A program made the translations under genes and the position numbers. The notes beneath the pieces were generated by a model. That model saw only the letters and a list, made by a program, of their open reading frames with translations. It did no database searches and had not been told where the DNA came from. Positions 33,397 to 42,023 of a stretch of DNA of 59,013 bases are shown piece by piece. Source of the DNA: an uncultured Bacteroidota bacterium (GTDB lineage Bacteria > Bacteroidota > Bacteroidia > Chitinophagales > Chitinophagaceae); the NCBI GenBank assembly GCA_903874055.1, contig CAIQQR010000111.1, forward strand, positions 1-59,013, given 5' to 3'. Positions within the stretch are counted from its first letter, which is position 1. Every line of letters starts with the position of its first letter.

Positions 33397-34047
33397 TTAG
33401 GAATGCGTTGTTTCTTGTAAAATATCTAAGAAATCAGCACTTGCTGTTTCCATTTTATTGGCAGTTTTATCTATTTGAGTAGATAAATAATTATGTCCTA
33501 CATAAGCGATTAATCCAATGATTAAACCAGTAGCAGAAGTGATCATTTTTGTGTATATACCTCCAGCAATCGTGTTTAAAGTATACTCCCCTGTTGATGC
33601 GATACCATAAAACAATTGAACCATACCTACGATAGTTCCCAAGAAACCAAACATGGGTGCGATTCCGGCCACTAAAGATAAAATATTTAAATTTCGCTCC
33701 ATTGAATACATTTCTAACCTTCCAACATTCTCCATACTTTTTTCAATGGCGTCCAAAGGCTTTCCAATACGCATCACCCCTTTTTCAATCATTTTAGCCA
33801 CTGGATTATCTGTATTTTTTGCTATACTCTTTGCAGCCGAGGTATTCCCTGCTAACAAATGATCCTTGATAATCAACATAAACTTTGGATCAATTGCACC
33901 GGCTTTTTTAATAGCTAATAATCTTTCAATAAAAACAAAAATGGCAATTACAAGCAAAGCATATAAAGGATACATAATCCATCCTCCTTTTTGCAATAAG
34001 CTTAATAAGGAAATTTTATTTTCTGCAACGTCTAACAAAAACAACAT
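33397..34047 (-). CDS. exbB: ExbB/TolQ/MotA-type proton channel protein
   Basis: A 216-residue inner membrane protein with three membrane segments (about 18-40, 124-146, 160-185). The second and third carry the family motif: IAPMFGFLGTIVGMVQLF and then MITSATGLIIGLIAYVGHNY. It forms the pentameric channel around an ExbD dimer and drives TonB or Tol using the proton gradient. The TonB-receptor-like barrel at 52042 would be one possible client. TAACTTTA at 34066-34073 overlaps the pepT stop codon and may be a promoter. Cotranscription from pepT is also possible, as the gap is 23 bp. Confidence 0.9.
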   Translation of the reverse strand: MLFLLDVAENKISLLSLLQKGGWIMYPLYALLVIAIFVFIERLLAIKKAGAIDPKFMLIIKDHLLAGNTSAAKSIAKNTDNPVAKMIEKGVMRIGKPLDAIEKSMENVGRLEMYSMERNLNILSLVAGIAPMFGFLGTIVGMVQLFYGIASTGEYTLNTIAGGIYTKMITSATGLIIGLIAYVGHNYLSTQIDKTANKMETASADFLDILQETTHS

Positions 34048-34065
34048 ATCGTTTAATTTATTTTT

Positions 34066-34073
34066 TAAAGTTA
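34066..34073 (-). promoter_or_regulatory. exbB: -7 promoter element of exbB-exbD
   Basis: The minus strand reads TAACTTTA, one base from consensus, about 18 bases before the exbB ATG and overlapping the end of pepT. Confidence 0.35.
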
Positions 34074-35336
34074 AATTATTTCTACCAAATTCACCAATAC
34101 TTCTACTGCCTTTACCATATCTCTAACACCTATCCATTCATGCTTGCTATGAATGGCTTGCATTCCCGTAAAAATATTTGGAGTGGGAAGTCCCATAAAA
34201 CTCATTCGGCTTCCATCGGTTCCTCCTCGAATTGGACTAATGATTGGCTTCACCCCAGCCTTTTCATAGGCCTTTACCGCGTTTTCAACTATCACAGGAT
34301 ATTGGTCAATAATTTCTCTCATATTTCGGTACTGTTCCGTTATCTCCATATGTAGTTTCACCTTACTAAAATTGGGATTCCCCGCAATTACATTTTCAGC
34401 AATGTGTAATAATTTATTGGCATGCTCTTTTAATTGTTTGGTATCAAAATCACGCACTAAAAATTCAATCCTTGCTTTTTCGGCACCCCCTTCCATATGG
34501 TTTGGATGAATAAAACCCGCTCTATCCTGAGTATATTCTGGGCACCACTCAGTTTTAGGCAAGGCCGCCAATATTTCACCCGCCACTTTAATCGCATTTT
34601 GCATAACGCCCTTTGCAGCACCTGGATGCGCTATGACCCCTTCAATATGTAACACTAAATAGTCGGCACTAAATGTTTCCATCTCAAAACTTCCCAGCTC
34701 ACCACCATCTAAAGTATATCCATAATCTGCGCCTAATTTTTTCAAATCTAAATGATCTGTTCCTCTCCCTACTTCCTCATCTGGTGTAAATAATATTTTG
34801 ATAGGTCCATGTTGAATGTTTTTATTTTCCATCAAAAACTTTGCCATCTCCATTATAATAGTAACTCCTGCTTTATCGTCGCCTCCTAATAATGTTTTAC
34901 CTGAAGCAGTAATCACTTTATCCCCAATAAATTCTTTTAAATAAGGATAGTCTTCAATAGTAATAATTTGATTAGGATCATCAGGCAATATAATGGGTGC
35001 CCCATTATAATTTGAATGAAGCATTGGCTGTACATGGGTACCACTGCAATCTGGCGCAGTATCTACATGCGCACAAAAACAAATAACAGGCAAAGCATTT
35101 CCGTTTGTAATTAATTTTTCATCGTCAATGGTTGATGGAATTGTTGCCATTACATAACCAAATTCATCCAACTGAGCATCTTCGATACCCATGGCTTGCA
35201 ATTCCTTAACCAACAAACTAGACAAATCTTTTTGTTTTAAAGTGGAAGGGAAAGAGGTAGCATTCGGGTCACTTTGGGTATCTATACGAACATAGCGCAT
35301 AAACCTATCCGCTAGTTGTAGTGTATTCAATTCCAT
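34071..35336 (-). CDS. pepT: Peptidase T (M20 tripeptidase)
   Basis: A 421-residue cytosolic M20 zinc aminopeptidase that releases the N-terminal residue of tripeptides. Metal ligands are seen in CFCAHVDTAPDCSGT, LLGGDDKAGVTII and TPDEEVGRGTDHLD, followed by YTLDGGELGSFEMETF, which is specific to PepT within M20. SPIRGGTDGSRMSFMGLP is near the C terminus, as is the last His ligand. Length fits E. coli PepT (about 408 residues). It lies upstream of exbB in the same direction. The 180-bp region before it holds a minus-strand terminator of the FKBP gene and no obvious promoter of the standard form. Confidence 0.94.
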   Translation of the reverse strand: MELNTLQLADRFMRYVRIDTQSDPNATSFPSTLKQKDLSSLLVKELQAMGIEDAQLDEFGYVMATIPSTIDDEKLITNGNALPVICFCAHVDTAPDCSGTHVQPMLHSNYNGAPIILPDDPNQIITIEDYPYLKEFIGDKVITASGKTLLGGDDKAGVTIIMEMAKFLMENKNIQHGPIKILFTPDEEVGRGTDHLDLKKLGADYGYTLDGGELGSFEMETFSADYLVLHIEGVIAHPGAAKGVMQNAIKVAGEILAALPKTEWCPEYTQDRAGFIHPNHMEGGAEKARIEFLVRDFDTKQLKEHANKLLHIAENVIAGNPNFSKVKLHMEITEQYRNMREIIDQYPVIVENAVKAYEKAGVKPIISPIRGGTDGSRMSFMGLPTPNIFTGMQAIHSKHEWIGVRDMVKAVEVLVNLVEII

Positions 35337-35413
35337 AAAAATTATGTTGAAGCTTATTATTTATTAAGTGATGGAGCCGCTATTGAGGATGAAGATAATT
35401 TGAATTTCGCGAA

Positions 35414-35445
35414 TAAAAAAGGCGCTCCTCTAATTAGGAACACCT
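35414..35445 (-). terminator. Intrinsic terminator after the FKBP gene
   Basis: Read on the minus strand, AGGTGTTCCT pairs with AGGAGCGCCT around the loop AATTAG (with two G-U pairs), then a run of six T. It ends the FKBP transcript before pepT. Confidence 0.75.
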
Positions 35446-35516
35446 CAAGAAATTATGCAAAATATAATGCAATGTATTATCCTAAAATAATACTGTTAAG
35501 ATTCCAATTTTATTGA

Positions 35517-35972
35517 CTAAAATTCAGTGATGATTTTAGATGGAGTGTCAATACTTACCAATTCTAAATCAAAAGTTAAATCCTGTCCAGCCAAAGGATG
35601 GTTCGCATCTAATACAACCACTTCCTCTTTAACTTCAACTACATTTACTTGAAATTGTTGACCCTGACCATTATTCATAGTCAATGCCATACCTACTTCA
35701 GGATTTAAATCTGGAGGAAATTGTGTTTTAGGAAATTCAACAATCATTTCCGCTTGCTTTGGTCCATAAGCCTCCATAAATGGAATATTGATTGTTTTTT
35801 TATCTCCTACTTGCATTCCCAAAACCCCGTTATCAAAACCAGGAATAACCATCCCGCTTCCAACTTCGAATTCCAATGGTGCTCGTCCTGTTGAAGAATC
35901 AAAAACTTCGCCATTAGTTAAAGTACCATGATAATGCACTTGAATGGTATCTCCTTTTGTTACTTGTTGCAT
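35517..35972 (-). CDS. FKBP-type peptidyl-prolyl isomerase, SlyD-like
   Basis: A 151-residue isomerase of the SlyD/FkpB branch of FKBP. It opens VTKGDTIQVHYHGTLTNGEVFDSS, with the active-site EFEVGSGMVIPGFDNGVLGMQVG segment, the chaperone insert-in-flap region (about 70-125, PFMEAYGP to VLDANHPLAG) and the closing FDLELVSI. Unlike E. coli SlyD, it lacks a His/Cys-rich metal-binding tail. No signal peptide is seen, so it is cytosolic. TACTTTTG at 36011-36018 is its promoter element, back to back with that of fmt. A terminator follows at 35414-35445. Confidence 0.92.
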   Translation of the reverse strand: MQQVTKGDTIQVHYHGTLTNGEVFDSSTGRAPLEFEVGSGMVIPGFDNGVLGMQVGDKKTINIPFMEAYGPKQAEMIVEFPKTQFPPDLNPEVGMALTMNNGQGQQFQVNVVEVKEEVVVLDANHPLAGQDLTFDLELVSIDTPSKIITEF

Positions 35973-36010
35973 ATTGTTTTTTTTAAATAAAGCGCCTAGG
36001 GCACAAAGGG

Positions 36011-36018
36011 CAAAAGTA
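36011..36018 (-). promoter_or_regulatory. -7 promoter element of the FKBP gene
   Basis: The minus strand reads TACTTTTG, full consensus, about 38 bases before the ATG at 35972. Confidence 0.5.
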
Positions 36019-36038
36019 CATAATTATGGGAGATAAAC

Positions 36039-36046
36039 TAACTTTG
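36039..36046 (+). promoter_or_regulatory. fmt: -7 promoter element of fmt
   Basis: TAACTTTG, full consensus, is followed by CACC and the ATG at 36051, four bases later. Confidence 0.55.
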
Positions 36047-36050
36047 CACC

Positions 36051-36983
36051 ATGGACAAAAAACCTAGCATTGTTTTTATGGGGACGCCGGCTTTTGCCGT
36101 AGCCTCTTTAAATGCACTATTGGAAGCTAAAATGAATGTAGTTGGAGTGGTCACAGCCCCTGATAAGCCCGGTGGCAGAGGCATGCAGCTTCAACAAAGT
36201 GCAGTAAAACAATTTGCAATTGCCCATGATTTACCTTTATTACAACCCGAAAAATTAAAGTCACCTGAGTTTTTTGAAGCCTTATCCGCCTGGGAACCCG
36301 ATATACAAGTGGTGGTTGCTTTTAGAATGTTGCCCGAAAAAATTTGGTCATTCCCCCCAATGGGTACCTTAAATGTGCATGGATCCCTTCTTCCTCAATA
36401 CCGTGGTGCGGCACCAATTAATTGGGCCATCATGAACGGAGAAGCCGAGACTGGAGTGACTACATTCCAATTGCAACATGCTATTGACACAGGGGATATT
36501 TTATTACAAGACCGCATTGCCATCACCAAAAATATGACCGCTGGTGAGTTACATGATACAATGATGATGGTGGGCGCCAATTTACTAGTCAAAACCTTAG
36601 ATGGATTAATTCAAGGCAATATAAAATCGGTAGCTCAAAATAATTTGATTGAAGAAGCCGATATAAAACATGCGCCAAAAATATTTACAAAAGATTGCGA
36701 AATTGATTTTAATAATAACGTGCAAACCATACATGACCATGTACGTGGACTGGCTCCATTCCCAGGTGCGATTACAAAAGTAGATGGTAAAATTGTAAAA
36801 TTATACAGCACTACCATTAGCAAAGAAATACCAAAAGAAGCTGCAGGAAGTTTTGTTACTGATGGAAAAACTTTTGCAAAAATTGCATGCAAGGACGGGT
36901 ATCTTATGCTGAATGATATCCAATGGGAAGGCAAAAAAAGAATGGCTGTTGTTGATTTTTTAAGAGGGTACAGAAAACCTTAA
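36051..36983 (+). CDS. fmt: Methionyl-tRNA formyltransferase
   Basis: A 310-residue enzyme that formylates initiator Met-tRNA with 10-formyl-tetrahydrofolate. The N-terminal Rossmann-like domain begins IVFMGTPAFAVASL and has APDKPGGRG. The active-site signature NVHGSLLPQYRGAAPINWAI holds the conserved Asn-His pair, and GVTTFQLQHAIDTGDI follows. The C-terminal OB-like domain covers about 205-310. Length is usual. No def gene is adjacent. The start sits four bases after a full TAnnTTTG element, so translation may begin on a leaderless mRNA. That would be notable for the gene that formylates the initiator tRNA. Confidence 0.96.
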   Translation: MDKKPSIVFMGTPAFAVASLNALLEAKMNVVGVVTAPDKPGGRGMQLQQSAVKQFAIAHDLPLLQPEKLKSPEFFEALSAWEPDIQVVVAFRMLPEKIWSFPPMGTLNVHGSLLPQYRGAAPINWAIMNGEAETGVTTFQLQHAIDTGDILLQDRIAITKNMTAGELHDTMMMVGANLLVKTLDGLIQGNIKSVAQNNLIEEADIKHAPKIFTKDCEIDFNNNVQTIHDHVRGLAPFPGAITKVDGKIVKLYSTTISKEIPKEAAGSFVTDGKTFAKIACKDGYLMLNDIQWEGKKRMAVVDFLRGYRKP

Positions 36984-36989
36984 TAATTT

Positions 36990-37021
36990 AAAAAAGCAAT
37001 CATTTAATTTATTGCTTTTTT
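36990..37021. terminator. Bidirectional terminator between fmt and the rhodanese-thioredoxin gene
   Basis: AAAAAAGCAAT and ATTGCTTTTTT form a perfect 11-bp stem with a 10-base loop, giving T runs on both strands. On the minus strand the first arm lies inside the last codons and the stop codon of the rhodanese-thioredoxin gene. Confidence 0.75.
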
Positions 37022-37702
37022 AAATTCATCCGCAGTTACAATTCCAACTTTCCTCCAAACTTCTTTCCCATTTTTAAAAACGATGAATGTAGGTAATTCT
37101 TGAAATTGCAAATGCTTCATTACGTCTATATCTACCCCTCCATCAACCGATAAAAAGTAAAGACTACTCGAATATTCCTTTTTAATTTGTTCCACTGTCG
37201 GGATCATTTTACGACAAGGCGGACACCAAGTAGCACCAATATCAACTAACACTAAATTATTTTTTGATATTACAGATGCAAAATCTTCCACGCGCATTTG
37301 AATCACATTGGCATTGCCTTCTACAGGTAGATTATTTATTTTCCAATTGCTCATTCCTCCTTCCAAATTCACCACATTAAACCCTTTTTCAGCCAAATAG
37401 GCACCCGCTGCAGCACTTCGCCCTCCAGCTTGGCAATACACATATACCGTTGTTTTTTTCTCTAAATGTTGCGTTCGTTTTTCAAACTCATTTTGATCAT
37501 TCCAATTGGCTTGTAAAGCATTTTTTATATGCCCTCCCTGATATTCTCCCGCCGTACGAACATCTAATATTTGGACACCCGGCTTTTCCACTTCTAACTT
37601 ATACGCTTGTGCAGCAATGGTTTTAACATTTGTATTTTGTTGCGCACAACTAACAAAAAAGATTACCAATGCAAACAGGCTTGCACAAATTTTACACTTC
37701 AT
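37004..37702 (-). CDS. Lipoprotein with fused rhodanese and thioredoxin domains
   Basis: A 232-residue envelope protein. Its lipoprotein signal ends FFVSCAQQ, with Cys19 as the lipid-anchored residue. A rhodanese domain (about 26-128) has the active loop CQAGGRS with Cys90. A thioredoxin domain (about 135-232) has the redox motif WCPPCRK (Cys160, Cys163) and the cis-proline region LPTFIVFKNG. The fusion suggests sulfur or disulfide handling in the periplasm. One guess is that the thioredoxin part reduces persulfide on the rhodanese cysteine. It lies 30 bp after the RlpA-like gene on the same strand, so it may be cotranscribed. The last codons form half of a terminator stem. Confidence 0.85.
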   Translation of the reverse strand: MKCKICASLFALVIFFVSCAQQNTNVKTIAAQAYKLEVEKPGVQILDVRTAGEYQGGHIKNALQANWNDQNEFEKRTQHLEKKTTVYVYCQAGGRSAAAGAYLAEKGFNVVNLEGGMSNWKINNLPVEGNANVIQMRVEDFASVISKNNLVLVDIGATWCPPCRKMIPTVEQIKKEYSSSLYFLSVDGGVDIDVMKHLQFQELPTFIVFKNGKEVWRKVGIVTADEFKKAIN

Positions 37703-37732
37703 AAATAAAAATTAAAATTAATTACCTAATAA

Positions 37733-38383
37733 TTAATAGGTAACAGAAACCGGGAATGTTTTATTATTGATTCCTAAAATAGCAGCAGCAGCATCATTTA
37801 AACGATATTGAACAGCATTTCCCATTTCAGGCAAAGCATTAATTACTTTAGCACAAATGCTTTTTAAATCGGGAGTGGTGATTCTAACAATCGTACCAAT
37901 GGGCAATAAATTGGTTAATACATAAAACTTTTTATCATCCCAACCACTCATGCTTTTAAAAACAGCTGCTGTACCTTCTAATGTTTGAAAAGTAGCTACT
38001 TTTGCTTTTGTTGCAAACATAGAAGCAAAATACCCTTCTTTATCTTCCTTTAAACTATTTTGAAAACTTGCTTTGTGTGTGCTATCCGAAATTCTATTTT
38101 TCTCGGTATTGTTAGCAATCATTTGTTTAGAATTGCTAACTACTTTTGCACCATTTGTATCTGTTGTAACAACTGTTTCGCTTTTAATATCTACCGGCAA
38201 ATGCCCTTTTTTTCTTCCACGTCCACGAACAATATGCTTCCCTTTTTTACTTGATGCACTATGGCTAGTTGATTTTGAAGAATGCACTATATGCTTTCCT
38301 CCCTTTGCTTTTTTTGCATAGGCAGACTCACTGGCAAATACACCAATAAGAACAATCAATAAGAAAATGCATTTTTTAAACAT
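37733..38383 (-). CDS. Exported protein with C-terminal RlpA-like (double-psi barrel) domain
   Basis: A 216-residue exported protein with a signal peptide (residues 1-23, ending SAYAKK). A very basic Ser/Lys-rich linker (about 24-65) includes GKHIV twice. The C-terminal region (about 110-216) resembles the double-psi beta-barrel of RlpA-type proteins, with LEGTAAVFKSM, YVLTNLLPIGTIVRITTPD and KVINALPEMG. RlpA-like proteins bind or cut denuded peptidoglycan; the usual catalytic Asp/His residues are not clear here, so I infer binding rather than cleavage. A GTG two codons upstream lies inside the promoter element TACCTTTG, so the ATG at 38383 is the start. Confidence 0.65.
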   Translation of the reverse strand: MFKKCIFLLIVLIGVFASESAYAKKAKGGKHIVHSSKSTSHSASSKKGKHIVRGRGRKKGHLPVDIKSETVVTTDTNGAKVVSNSKQMIANNTEKNRISDSTHKASFQNSLKEDKEGYFASMFATKAKVATFQTLEGTAAVFKSMSGWDDKKFYVLTNLLPIGTIVRITTPDLKSICAKVINALPEMGNAVQYRLNDAAAAILGINNKTFPVSVTY

Positions 38384-38388
38384 GGACA

Positions 38389-38396
38389 CAAAGGTA
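38389..38396 (-). promoter_or_regulatory. -7 promoter element of the RlpA-like gene
   Basis: The minus strand reads TACCTTTG, full consensus, five bases before the ATG at 38383. It overlaps the alternative GTG, which it excludes. Confidence 0.5.
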
Positions 38397-38466
38397 CAAA
38401 ATTGAAATGCAAAGAAAAAGTGAAAAAGAGAATAATTAAATTAAGAATAATTGAAATATATAAATA

Positions 38467-39828
38467 TTAGTATTTCAGTATCCTCCACTCAGTTGGATAG
38501 TAATTATTTGTTCTATTAGGAAGCAGCTTAGCCCATCCAAGGCGTATATTTTGATAACAAATAGCCTGCCATCCCTTTTCTCCTTCCAAAACCAAATCGG
38601 CCCTTCTTAAATATTGTAAGGCAGCTGCTTCGTCTACCTCCACCCGACCATAAGGCAAATTTACCCAGTTACTCATTGCCAAAGCGTGTGCTGGAATTAA
38701 ATCCTTGCCTTTAATTTCGCCCATGTCTAACCCCAATTTTTTTACGTAGAGATTTTTTAATACTGCCTTAATAGGTGTTTCAAAAATACTCGGAATGGCA
38801 AGCAAGGTATTTTGATGGCTAATGTATGTATAAGCATCCGAAATTAAATGATGGGTTGACAAAACCTCATGCGCTTGTTTTGAAATAACATTCCACTTAA
38901 AATCGGAAGTATAATATCCCCCAACCAATGAACTTTGTTTTTGAAAAACAGTAACAAAAAATCCTTCTCCTTTTAATTTATTTGGGAAAAACCTAAAACC
39001 AGTAGCATGATGTTTTGGACTTTCACTGGCTACAATATTCCATTCGGCTGGTGGGTTTAATTTAATATTTTGCATGCCAGGCATTGCACTTATAAAATCC
39101 ATCATTTGTTCATCTTCTTCAAATGAATAAGAACAGGTAGCATAAATAAGATACCCTCCCTCTTTTAATGCATCTACACTTTCTTCTACAATTCTAGTTT
39201 GTCTTGTACTGCAATGTTGAACACTTTCCAAACTCCATTCATTAATAGCAGCAGGATCTTTTCTAAACAATCCACTACCACTGCATGGCGCGTCAATTAA
39301 CATGAGATCAAAAAACTGAGGAAGCGATTTAAAATGAGACGGATCATTTTGTGTTACTACCACCTGATCTGTGCCCCACTTAGTAATATTCTCAACCAAT
39401 ATTGCATTACGTGATTTAATGGTTTCATTAGCAATCACCAAGCCCTCTTTAAAATGACTTGCCATTAATGTTGACTTACCTCCTGGTGCAGCGCATAAGT
39501 CCAAAGCAATTTTCCCTTTTGTATCTGGAACTAATTCATCTAAAATATATTGAATAAACATACTACTAGCTTCTTGCACATAATATGCGCCAGCATGCCA
39601 CAAAGGGTCCACCACAAATGAAGGTCGCTCAGCTAAATAAAAGCCATTACTACACCATGGAATGGGAATGGTATTATTCAAAAATGTATGCGCGGACTTA
39701 TTAATTAATTTTGCAGGATTCAGTCTTAAGGAAGTTACCTGTTCGCCTTGCTCATGCACGCGTATAAAACTTTCCTTGTCGAATCCTGGCAAGCCTTGCA
39801 ATGAGTTTAAAAATGATTCAGGTAACAA
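38467..39828 (-). CDS. RNA (cytosine-5) methyltransferase, RsmF/NOL1/NOP2/Sun family
   Basis: A 453-residue SAM-dependent methyltransferase that makes m5C in RNA, probably 16S rRNA as RsmF (YebU). The SAM loop is LDLCAAPGGKST (109-120). Catalytic cysteines are in DAPCSGSG (Cys182, motif IV) and ATCSYS (Cys232, motif VI). The C-terminal third holds the PUA-like region of RsmF. The start is TTG: an in-frame TAA is three codons upstream, and the next Met is not until residue 90. It is the last gene of the thyA-folA-methyltransferase operon, 11 bp after its neighbour. Confidence 0.9.
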   Translation of the reverse strand: MLPESFLNSLQGLPGFDKESFIRVHEQGEQVTSLRLNPAKLINKSAHTFLNNTIPIPWCSNGFYLAERPSFVVDPLWHAGAYYVQEASSMFIQYILDELVPDTKGKIALDLCAAPGGKSTLMASHFKEGLVIANETIKSRNAILVENITKWGTDQVVVTQNDPSHFKSLPQFFDLMLIDAPCSGSGLFRKDPAAINEWSLESVQHCSTRQTRIVEESVDALKEGGYLIYATCSYSFEEDEQMMDFISAMPGMQNIKLNPPAEWNIVASESPKHHATGFRFFPNKLKGEGFFVTVFQKQSSLVGGYYTSDFKWNVISKQAHEVLSTHHLISDAYTYISHQNTLLAIPSIFETPIKAVLKNLYVKKLGLDMGEIKGKDLIPAHALAMSNWVNLPYGRVEVDEAAALQYLRRADLVLEGEKGWQAICYQNIRLGWAKLLPNRTNNYYPTEWRILKY

Positions 39829-39839
39829 TGTTTGTTATA

Positions 39840-40637
39840 TTAATATCTAATAATAAAATGTTCCTTTTCTTTTTGTGCATTTCTCACAAATACCAATCCA
39901 ATAAAAAATAAATCGATTGTTAAAGTGACCGCTTCGTGATTTTTTATTTCCTCCCAAGCCTGTTCCATTTCAGCACTCCAATGAATATCATCAAAAATTA
40001 AAACAGAATCATCATTTGATTGCTTTACTAAACTTTCAAAATATTGAATAGTTGGTAAGTACTTATGATTACCATCCACATAAGCTACGCCAACGGAATG
40101 AATTGTTGTCAAATATTGAGGTAAAGATTTTTCAAAATCACCTTCCATGATTTCAATATTATGCAAACCAATTTCCTTGAAAGTATCTTTCGCTATCTCG
40201 GCTACACTCGGCGCTCCTTCCATAGTTACAATTCTTGCAATGGGATTTGCTGTAGCCAAATAACAGGTGGTGATTCCCAAAGAAGTTCCCATTTCCAATA
40301 TTTGCTCCGGCTTATAATAAGCGATAATTTTATGCAATAACTGACTGTACTTTTTAGGTTTTAATGCCGCTTTTGCAATAGAACGAATACTTCTTTGATC
40401 ACTTGCTGTTTGTCTCGAACCTGCGCCCCTATCCCATACTTGAATCCCAGCATTATTTGCAAGCAATTGAGCACGTCTATTTTCAATGGAAGGTATTAAT
40501 GTATGATCCGCTTTTTTATTAAGCACTTCTCTAATGAAAGTATACACAAATGGAGAATGCACTCCATGACCTTTTCCATTAGACGCTTTAAGTAAATATT
40601 GAAAATATTTTTTGAGCAGGGTTAGCGATGAATACAT
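39840..40637 (-). CDS. Class I SAM-dependent methyltransferase (O-methyltransferase-like)
   Basis: A 265-residue soluble protein with a class I methyltransferase fold. The SAM loop is ILEMGTSLGITTCYLA, the next acidic strand is IVTMEGAPSVAEIAK, and HSVGVAYVDGNHKYLPTI and VLIFDDIHWS follow. The last two resemble catechol-type O-methyltransferases, where DGNH and DD bind metal and substrate. A basic aromatic N-terminal part (KYFQYLLKASNGKGHGVHSPFVY) is common in uncharacterised Bacteroidota homologues. The substrate is unknown. It sits 3 bp after folA and 11 bp before the rsmF-like gene. Confidence 0.8.
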   Translation of the reverse strand: MYSSLTLLKKYFQYLLKASNGKGHGVHSPFVYTFIREVLNKKADHTLIPSIENRRAQLLANNAGIQVWDRGAGSRQTASDQRSIRSIAKAALKPKKYSQLLHKIIAYYKPEQILEMGTSLGITTCYLATANPIARIVTMEGAPSVAEIAKDTFKEIGLHNIEIMEGDFEKSLPQYLTTIHSVGVAYVDGNHKYLPTIQYFESLVKQSNDDSVLIFDDIHWSAEMEQAWEEIKNHEAVTLTIDLFFIGLVFVRNAQKEKEHFIIRY

Positions 40638-40640
40638 AAA

Positions 40641-41132
40641 TTATTTTAATTGCCAACATTCAAAATCAAAATCGAATGCATGTTTTTCATCGGCATGATG
40701 TGATTCAATGGTATGCTTATGCCACTCATTTCCTAGGTTTGGGAAAAAAGTATCCCCATCAATTTGAGTATGTACGCGAGTCAACCATACTTTATTGGCA
40801 AGCGGCAAAGCCATTTCATAAATTTGACCTCCTCCAATCACCATTAATTCTTTATAATCTTTTTGAGTAACTAATGTGATTGCGTCCTGAAGCGTATTTA
40901 CTACTTGAGCACCTTCAATCACTAAATTTTTTTGATGGGTTAGTATAATATTAAGTCTACCTGGTAATAATCTACTACCCATTGACTCAAATGTTTTACG
41001 TCCCATAACAATCGGCAAAGCCCAAGTAGTATTTTTAAAAAAGCGCATATCCTTTGGCAAATGCCATAACAACTGGTTGTCTTTACCAATGGCATTATTC
41101 TCTGAGGCGGCTACTACAAGGGTTATATTCAT
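40641..41132 (-). CDS. folA: Dihydrofolate reductase
   Basis: A 163-residue cytosolic enzyme that reduces dihydrofolate to tetrahydrofolate with NADPH. The start is ITLVVAASENNAIGKDNQLLWHLPKDMRFF split by the substrate site (Trp-His-Leu-Pro with the acidic Asp). PIVMGRKTFESMG binds NADPH, and MVIGGGQIYEMAL is the second cofactor loop. The length is the bacterial type I size. It lies 11 bp after thyA, the classic pairing in which ThyA makes dihydrofolate and FolA regenerates it. Confidence 0.97.
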   Translation of the reverse strand: MNITLVVAASENNAIGKDNQLLWHLPKDMRFFKNTTWALPIVMGRKTFESMGSRLLPGRLNIILTHQKNLVIEGAQVVNTLQDAITLVTQKDYKELMVIGGGQIYEMALPLANKVWLTRVHTQIDGDTFFPNLGNEWHKHTIESHHADEKHAFDFDFECWQLK

Positions 41133-41143
41133 TCGTTTATTTA

Positions 41144-41938
41144 TTATACTGCCACCGGCGCTTTAATACCTGGGTGACATTCGTAATTTTCTAAAGTAAA
41201 ATCCTCAAACTTAAAGGAGAAAATATCTTTCACCTCAGGATTAATTTTCATGGTTGGCAATTTGAACGGAGTTCTTGACAATTGCAATTCAGCTTGTTCA
41301 AAATGATTATTATATAAATGTACGTCACCAAAACTATGTACAAAATCGCCATAGGCTAAGCCACAAACCTGCGCAATCATCATTGTCAACAAGGCGTAGG
41401 AAGCAATATTAAAGGGCACTCCCAAAAACACATCTGCACTGCGTTGATACAATTGACAACTTAATTTACCATCAGCCACATAAAACTGAAACATATTATG
41501 GCAGGGCATTAATGCCATCTTTTTTAAATCCCCTACATTCCATGCACTTACAATTAATCTTCGGCTGTCAGGTGTTTTTTTAATCTGCTCAATCAATTCT
41601 GTAATTTGATCAACTACCACCCCATCAGCACCCTCCCAACTTCTCCATTGCTTTCCATAAACAGGACCTAAATCACCGTTGGCATCTGCCCACTCATCCC
41701 AGATACGCACTCCATTATCTTTCAAATATTTGATATTCGTATCACCATTTAAAAACCAAAGCAATTCATAAATAATGCTTTTTAAATGCACTTTTTTGGT
41801 AGTTACTAAGGGAAACCCCTCGGCTAAATTAAAACGCATCTGATACCCAAAACAGCTTTTAGTGCCCGTACCTGTACGGTCTGTTTTTTGCGTGCCTTCT
41901 TTTAAAATATGTTGTAATAAAGTCAAATATTGTTGCAT
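41144..41938 (-). CDS. thyA: Thymidylate synthase (ThyA)
   Basis: A 264-residue enzyme (identical in length to E. coli ThyA) that makes dTMP from dUMP with methylene-tetrahydrofolate. The start is [15 protein letters not shown], then DRTGTGTKS (phosphate loop), [21 protein letters not shown], the nucleophile segment [12 protein letters not shown] and [18 protein letters not shown]. The longer frame begins inside the proline dehydrogenase gene and was rejected. It is the first gene of thyA-folA-methyltransferase-rsmF-like. The 85-bp gap to proline dehydrogenase shows TAAATTGC three bases before the ATG, a weaker promoter candidate. Confidence 0.97.
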   Translation of the reverse strand: MQQYLTLLQHILKEGTQKTDRTGTGTKSCFGYQMRFNLAEGFPLVTTKKVHLKSIIYELLWFLNGDTNIKYLKDNGVRIWDEWADANGDLGPVYGKQWRSWEGADGVVVDQITELIEQIKKTPDSRRLIVSAWNVGDLKKMALMPCHNMFQFYVADGKLSCQLYQRSADVFLGVPFNIASYALLTMMIAQVCGLAYGDFVHSFGDVHLYNNHFEQAELQLSRTPFKLPTMKINPEVKDIFSFKFEDFTLENYECHPGIKAPVAV

Positions 41939-42023
41939 GCTGCAATTTACAACCATTGCTGCTGAACTTGGAAAATTTTTAAAACAATGGGGAGAAGCTG
42001 TGAAAAATAAAATTGAATAGCGA

